Of a stretch of 64,000 nucleotides of DNA, positions 57,238 through 64,000 are shown one piece after another. Within the stretch, counting starts at the first letter, position 1, and each line of letters starts with the position of its first letter. Origin of the DNA: Macrocystis pyrifera (Eukaryota; Sar; Phaeophyceae; Laminariales; Laminariaceae); NCBI GenBank assembly GCA_031763025.1, contig JASSKH010000006.1, positions 124,001 through 188,000 on the forward strand. The letters are read 5' to 3'. The position numbers and the translations under genes are program-made. The notes beneath the pieces were generated by a model. That model made no database searches. It was not told where the DNA came from and saw only the letters and a program-made list of their open reading frames with translations.

Positions 57238-60200
57238 TAAGTGTGAATAATTCTTCCGCAGATGAGCTGTTGCTTATATACGGGCCTGCTGTAGTCTTTG
57301 CCATTTCTTGATACGCATGAGCAGACCAGCAAATGTCACAATTCAGAGCTTGGAGTGCATAATATCCCGGTATATATTTTTTTATAAATTTTGAAATACG
57401 TCAGCTGTGAGTTCGACTGATTAAATAGTTGATACTCCACTTTCCAAGCTGCGAGGGAAATACGTCAGCTGTGAGTTCGACTGATTTGATAGTTGATACT
57501 CAACTTTGCAAGCTGCGTAATACGCCTCCGGTATATTTGTGATATAGATATGGATACGATGTTGTCCCTCTGCTTTCAGCGCTTCTCAGCGCTTTTTTTA
57601 AACGTTTTTTTAAGCAGCGGCACGCCCATGGTCTTACCTGGAGCCCCATAGTACAGACCAATCAGCGTTCATTTTTTTTTCATGACCAATAACAGCAATA
57701 CAAAAAAAAGCCTGTAGAGGGTGTTCCCATAGTACACCCCATAGTACCGGAGGGATGTGACCAATCGAGAGCATAAGGGGATGTATGTGGCGGTGGAACC
57801 CATCATCCCGTCCGTCGTCCACGCTCTGTTTGCACCGCATTTATTCCAAAAGTGGTCAACTCGAGAGGACGACCGTCTCAGCTGTAGTGCTGTAGCGCGG
57901 CCAGAGGGATGTAGGAACCGAATTGCCGGCTTGCAGCAGCACAAAGGTACAGCAGGGCTGGGTAAGCTACTGGTGATCGAGTTGTTTTATCTTCCCAGGA
58001 TGGGTAATCAGCTGAGATGACGATAGAGATGGCCCTTGGCGGTCGCAGTATGAGAGCCTGCTACGTACGGCAGGCAAGCGGAACTTGGTCGCCGGGCGGG
58101 AGACTGCTCCAATGTAGCGCCATCAGCTTGCCTCCAGGACCGATACAACGGAGGAGACGTCTATGCACCTGGTGCCTGTTACTGTAGTGTCGGCTTGTTC
58201 TACAAGAAGAGTGGCGATGAATGCAGAGTATGTACGTCGAGCACTGCTACTGTAGACTTTTCCTCCGACCTACCAGGTACCAGGTACAGCAGTAGGTACC
58301 TGGTACTGCTGTACGGACTCTACCTCTTGGTGCGCTACTACTTGGGCAGGATTGACCCCTATTGCCTGCACCCTACAAGCTTCGCCTATTTCTCTGTACT
58401 CGCACCTTCCCCCACAGCAGCAGCAGCAGTTGCGTGTTGTTGTAGCCATGCCTGGTACTGATGTACAGCTCGAATTTGTCACCCGGTACCGTTCTGAGCG
58501 GATAATATAGGTAGCGTGTACACATTAATATGGATACAAAAAATTCCTTATATTTCGCTCCAGAGTGGGATGTAGAGTTACAGCCCTGTTGTACTACAGC
58601 AGTAGCATTAATAGGCGTGAGAAGAACTGCCTGCGAGGCACCTCTTGGCCTCATCGCTACACGCTCCCGGCGGTGCACCGGTTTAGACTTGCGCAGCAGT
58701 CCATCCAACACATATCGTAGTTATTGGGCACCACACTGGTTATATATGTACCTACAGCAGCAGCACTGACAGGAGCAGTGATCGGTACCATTTTCGCGCT
58801 GTGCGTTTTGGTATGATTAGTCGAACGATGAGTGGCGTTTGAAATCATGTTGAGAGCAATGCGGAGGGGGGGTGGTACTGGCAGTACTGCTGGCACTGAC
58901 GATGTAACAACTTTTGCTCGTTTTGCTCTTGCCATTCGCGCCTCTCTTTCACTCTAGAAAGAGTGCAACACCAGGCGGTATGCTGACACCAGAGAAAACA
59001 ACTACACTACGCGACAGAAGTTTATAGCTTCAGGCTCGAGTTTTTTACAAAGATAAGCATGTGGCATTATTTATACTGGAAGTTGAGTAGGACACACCCC
59101 GTCTCACATGAAAAAAAATAGAGCCTGACCCGAAATAAGAAAATTAGATATGCTAAAGTGGTGTCGCACACTTGCAGCATACACGTTGTGTTTGTCGTGC
59201 GATTGTCTTGCACGCAGCCGAAAGCGATGCCCTTGCAGCGGCGGCGACTGCGGAAAGAGAGCAGGAACAACAACACAGGCGTTGCCTGCTGAGGGAGTCA
59301 ATTCGCTGACGGAAGACTACAAACCAACCAGTAGTAAGCAATAGTCGTGCATGAGAGTCGGCGCAAGGACAGGCCCGCCGGGTGAGGGTGGTGAGGGTTG
59401 TACGCTCAACCCCATGGCAAGACCCAAGTCCGGAACCGCACGCCGTGGTGAAAACGTCAACTGCGGAGGTGCTCGTCTTGCCGGACAGGAAAGGACACTA
59501 CACCTGCCCGGCGCGGCGAGTGAGCTACGAGCGACGGAGATGAGGCAGAGGGAACTCGCCTCGCCGCCGGATTAACTTCCCGGGTGAAACACTGCACGGT
59601 GCCGTAGCTCTCAGCGCTGAACCCACACTAGTCGTCGCAGGTGTGGAGGTGGGGCGAGGGGGGGGGGGCAGGCCTGCACGATGGGTGAATCCCGAAGGGC
59701 GACGGAGAGCAAAGACCCATTGGTGTTAACGCGGACGCCGGCGTTTTCCATGGAGAGGGTAGGGAGGAAATCTCGATTCAGGTGAGAAGCACTGGGACTA
59801 AGTAGTAGTCACCGGTACTTCGTTTCGTCGCCGTTTTTGCGCACATGTACCAAGCTTTGAGGGTAAATTAGCCGTTTGATTTTGCCCCAACCTCCACCTA
59901 CTTGTTCGTGGTGATTGACGCTGCACACCACCTCTGTGAGCTATAAGCCTACCGTAGTGCCTTTTCGTGCAGTGCCAAAGCAGTAGGTAGGGTACGGCAG
60001 GTCGTGCCGTTTATGAATCAGCAGTACCGGCGGTATGGGTGTAGTTTTTGTTGTACTGAGTGCCGTGTTATATGTACCGTGACTCTTGTTTCCCCTGCCA
60101 CCGCCGTCGGCCGGAGTGTGCATGCGCCTAGAGGTTTCCATGCGATTCAGTATCCTACTTTGCCACGGCGCCGGCAGTAGTGTGCATGTTTTAGGATTGG

Positions 60201-63134
60201 CGAAAAACTATTTTTCAAAATTCCGTGTAGAAGACTTCGCGGAGGCGACCCTTTACCATAAACCTTAGCGGTAGTGAAACAGCCCTTCTGCCAGTAGGGC
60301 GGTCGCCAAGACGATGTATACATAACACTGGAACGGGACGGGTGTCGCTATGTTCACACGTGCCGGAGGATAGCTGCACTGGTGCGAAACTGAAGGAGAA
60401 CGATGTCGTCGCGGATATGGAAGCGGTAAAGAACGTCGTTGTCCCCAGTTTGAGCAACAGAGCTGGCCACCTCGAGGCGTACTGTTAAAACAGCAGGTGA
60501 AACCCAGCCTGTTTTCGTGTTTTAAAGTTTCGGATGCTCGAGTGAGGGCCTGTACAATTCCAGTAATTTTCTTGCGGCATTTGGGCTAAATGACACGTCC
60601 TTCCCACGTTCGACGTCTCACGGGAGGTAACGCAGGCATCACGGTCACATTAACACCAGGGAACCGCCAAGGGCTGTTTGCACAAAAGGTGCACCCATCA
60701 AGACCAACTGCCGCGCTTTCGTCGGTAGTGAAGGCCCCGCAAGTACCACTCGTGGCAAAGGCTTTGCTTGAATCGCTGATGACCTTCAGGTTGAGCAGAT
60801 AGTATGCATAACATCAAACTGCCCCGAGATCATGGGGGTGCAGAGGGTAGCTGTGCTGTCGTCAATGCCATCCAGATTTTCGGGGGTTTGCCGGGGGGTA
60901 AGAGATGGCAGTAGGAGCATAGAAAGACCATCATGATCACTTTCGGCAGCAGCACCAAGGTGGAAGGTGTATCAAGTGCTGTGCACCTGACGAGCTTTAT
61001 CGGGACTTTTAAGCATCCGAAGGAGACGAACAAAAATTGGAAATTCAGTGGGGAGTGCGAGTTTACACGCCCGAGACGAATTGTGTCAGGCGGGCTGCAA
61101 TTCTAGCCCACGATGATGGCGCACGTGGAGTGCGGGCCCGAATTATACTGTTCAGATTAAACCAAGTGGTGCACGATGCGTGCAGCATGTGCACTGTTTT
61201 TTTGTCTCAATATGCTTCAGGGATAGATTCTGCCACCGCTTGTAGGCGACGTTTTTACTCCGTTGATGTTACGAGGATGGTTGTATTCTTGTGTTGGGCA
61301 TACTGTTAATCAACGTATGGTTCACGTGTCTTGATTATTCCGCAAGAAATGTAGATGCTGTCCTTGCAAACTACATCCGACACTTACATGCGGTGCACAG
61401 CTTCTGAGAGCGGAATGCGTTTGAGATATATGCGAAGAACTTGTTGGGTTTATAAGTTTCGGGGGGCTGTAGGAGCAGTGAGCGACGAAGACTGTTTCTG
61501 CGTGTTGCCCCCAACGAGGACTCACGAGCGTAATGGAAATACGTTGTGTTTGAGAACCTACTCGATTCAGGTACAAGAAAAGATACCATGCGCACACTTG
61601 TAAACCCGGTGATGACTTCCCATGGGCACGTTCTTCCATCTGCACGTACTTAATAATTATTGACTTCACCCGGCCAGATTAGCTGCTTACTCACGGTAAG
61701 TAAGTGCTCGCGGAATTATCATAGGCAAATTGAAGCGATCGCTGCAGAAAAACGTCGCTGGACCTATTGAAAACATCCAGAGGAAAGGCGAGAAGAAAGT
61801 GTATGTAATAGATGGAGAACATCAGGGTAAACGTACCCAGCATCTGTGTTGTGGACCAGTGTAAACAGACCCAAAAGCTGTAGTACTCGTCTTGTCGGCC
61901 AGTACCACCAGTAGATAAATAGAGAAAGCGAGTTTGCCTGTTACATGCCGTAGGCCGTGTGCGTTCACAGAAAACGAAGTCAAACTACAAACGAAATAGT
62001 CCCGCCCCCAAAACATCACCAAGACCATAGCAGCACTCCGACAGTGACCAACTCGAGACAATTTGTCCAGCGAAACAAGTTCCACGCGTTAGCCTACGAT
62101 CGTCCGCTTCTGTAGATGTCGAGTGTGTGGAAATCGGTCAGGTACAGCTCTCGCAATTTACCCTAGTGTAATCTAAAAGCAAAATTAATTTCCTATCCTA
62201 ACGGAAAAAATGCCAAAAAAAAAACGGTACACCAGCGCTTTTTTTTGCCAGTTTTCGGTACGAAAACTCAAACCAGGCCATCAGGGTACACCAAACCCAA
62301 GTTAGATGGCATTTTGTGTCAAGGTATACCGTTTTTTTGGGCGAAACATCCATGTCCGTCCGTCTCACTTGCGAAAATGCCAAAAAACGGTACATCATTG
62401 TATTTTTGCCAGTTTACGGTACGAAATGTAAAACGAGGTGATCAGGGCACACCAAACCCAAGTCATATGACATTTCTGTCAAGGTATATCGTTTTCTGGC
62501 AAACAAACAATGTCCCGGTACGGCTTATATTTTCGAATCAATACTGCGTGCGTCAATAGAAGCGCCTTCTCGTACTCGTATTCCTACGAACATACCAGGT
62601 ACGAGTCAAGCGTTGCTTATATAATCTGAAGCCATTTTATTTCGTTTCGTGCGCGTGCGTGTAGTCAGAACACGGTACCGCGGGCGAGCCCGGCGCCGCC
62701 GCGGGTGTCAGCGGGTGCTAGCAGGCAGAGGGGGTGTTGCAAGGAGCGCCTTCGCCGTTTGCATGGCTAGGCGTCGCGTGTGTCTCGAGACACGCAGGAA
62801 GCACAAATGGTATCTGTCTGGCCTCCTTGTGAGGCTCCGCTTGCACCATATACGAGATAGAAGGGTCGTTTTGATATGTGAAATAGTATTCAAGCGGTAC
62901 TTATTTTTGCGACCAAACTAAACGTCAAAGAGACTTCAATGCAGTTTGAGCACCAACTTTGTCGAAGTGGCGAAGCAGGGCCACGGTGAGCACCAGGCTT
63001 GACGCGAGGCGGTCGACGACGCTCGCTCACTGTGGCAGAGATGGAGGAAAACTTTATCCGGACCCAATCGGTGATGAGGTGGTCGCGAGACGGGCGGGCG
63101 GCGTACAAGGCTGAGAGGGAAGCTCTGCTGTTCG

Positions 63135-64000
63135 TGTTGATTGTACTCAGATACACGACATATAAGATCCATGGTAGATTGGGGAGTTCCACGCTGGAAA
63201 GGCATTCCGGCAGTAGGATATTGGGATATCGGGGTAATGTGTGCCCACCAATGCCACTCGTCAGGTGCAACCCTACACTGCATGTAAGGCGAGTCAACTC
63301 TACAGCGAGGATGTAATATAAGAGGAGTTATTTTTTATGTCTGGAGTCAGCCACGGGTTCCCGTGCCAGCTGCGCCTATACCTTTAGGGATCAATCAACA
63401 CACTAGTGGTAGTCGGGCGATCTTCTATTGGCAAGCGTAGCCAAGGCCAACCTAGAGAGGTGGGAACCTGCTTCCAGCATGTCTATTCTTTTTAGATGAT
63501 GTGCTTCGTGAGGGAGCCGGCGTGTGTGAGTATTGTGAAGATGAGATCGAGGTCCTGGAGGAGAGGACGTGTGTGTGAGAAGAGTCAGGAGATGCCGCAC
63601 CAGGAGAGCAGCAGCGATCCCAGCGGGGCCAAGTTTGAGCCGGACCTGGTAGAATCGCTTGGCACTGGTGGCGAAGGCGCTGGAGAGTAGTAGTTGCAGG
63701 GACAGCAGCAGCTCCAGCAGCACCGTCAGCACCGTCAGCAGTCAGAGGATTGTTGCACTTTTGTTGCGACGGTGAAGCGCATGCAGTAAGCACCGTTACC
63801 GTCGCCGTCGTCTCGACTGCCGCATAACCGTCGCTGATGCAAAACCCCGGGATAGGCAGACATCTGCCTGAATCGGTGGGTTCGCTGCGCGCTGGCGACA
63901 TAAATGTAGAACGTATATTATTATATGAAAGAGGGAGTTTGGCCGGCAGGAGCCGGGTGGGAAGGTGGAGACCGCAGGAGGGACTCTGAAAGCGTTTTGG
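63135..64000 (+). mobile_element. Non-autonomous LTR element, second copy, cut by window end
   Basis: LTR at 63135-63400, leader to about 63482, then the first 520 bp of the foreign interior. GTTCG precedes the LTR at 63130-63134, as in copy A. Confidence 0.9.

Larger units (their letters stand above)
53449..64000. repeat. Large direct repeat, copy B (partner 1-10564)
   Basis: Near-identical to the window start, beginning inside Copia Gag and running off the right edge. It contains the same parts: gag start, leader and 5' LTR to 53992; the TCGATACC array (about 54777-55110); the palindrome (about 56563-57237); the CAGCTGTGAG copies (57395-57530); the coding-like tract (about 60233-61104); the two-unit repeat (about 62210-62515); and the first 866 bp of the non-autonomous LTR element. 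No gene is supported in it beyond the transposon parts. Confidence 0.95.

Overview
This is a transposon-rich eukaryotic window. It has introns with GT/AG borders, LTR and DNA transposons, long minisatellites and very little host coding sequence. Weak cues point to a stramenopile, possibly a brown alga: a secreted sulfotransferase-like gene, a LINE endonuclease remnant and a poly-glutamine Copia Gag. Nothing in the window settles the organism. A 100-N placeholder (32685-32784) shows that it is a scaffold made of two contigs.

Layout. Positions 1-10564 and 53449-64000 are near-identical direct copies of one locus. About twenty differences are visible, nearly all of them homopolymer-length changes. 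Each copy starts inside a minus-strand Copia element (gag start, leader, 278-bp LTR) and runs through non-coding DNA. That DNA contains a 675-bp near-perfect palindrome. Each copy then enters a second, plus-strand LTR element. In copy A this second element is complete (9699-12983): 266-bp LTRs, GTTCG target duplications, Copia-like leader, 3' UTR and polypurine tract. Its gag-pol is replaced by about 1.7 kb of unrelated DNA. Next come an AGCTCA minisatellite, a Pif1-type helicase remnant (13879-14292), two dispersed repeat families (16.5-19.3 kb) and a split sulfotransferase-like gene on the minus strand (20964-23070). Between 27 and 35 kb lie several arrays of tandem or palindromic repeats, a LINE endonuclease fragment and the assembly gap.

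Positions 35930-43846 look like one PIF/Harbinger-type DNA transposon with terminal inverted repeats. It holds two convergent multi-exon genes: an unrecognised accessory protein on the plus strand and a DDE transposase on the minus strand. The transposase exons splice in frame but carry one internal stop. Positions 44425-46378 are three diverged tandem units. Positions 47347-53992 are a full-length Copia element with 98.6% identical LTRs, CTACC target duplications, an intact Gag-protease-integrase frame, and an RT/RNase H part broken by one stop and several frameshifts.

How it fits together. The autonomous Copia and the gutted 3.3-kb element share leader, 3' UTR, polypurine tract and the promoter-proximal half of the LTR, so a relative of the first could mobilise the second. 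The two 10.5-kb copies are linked only through the N gap. A mis-scaffolded pair of overlapping contigs is therefore as likely as a true segmental duplication.
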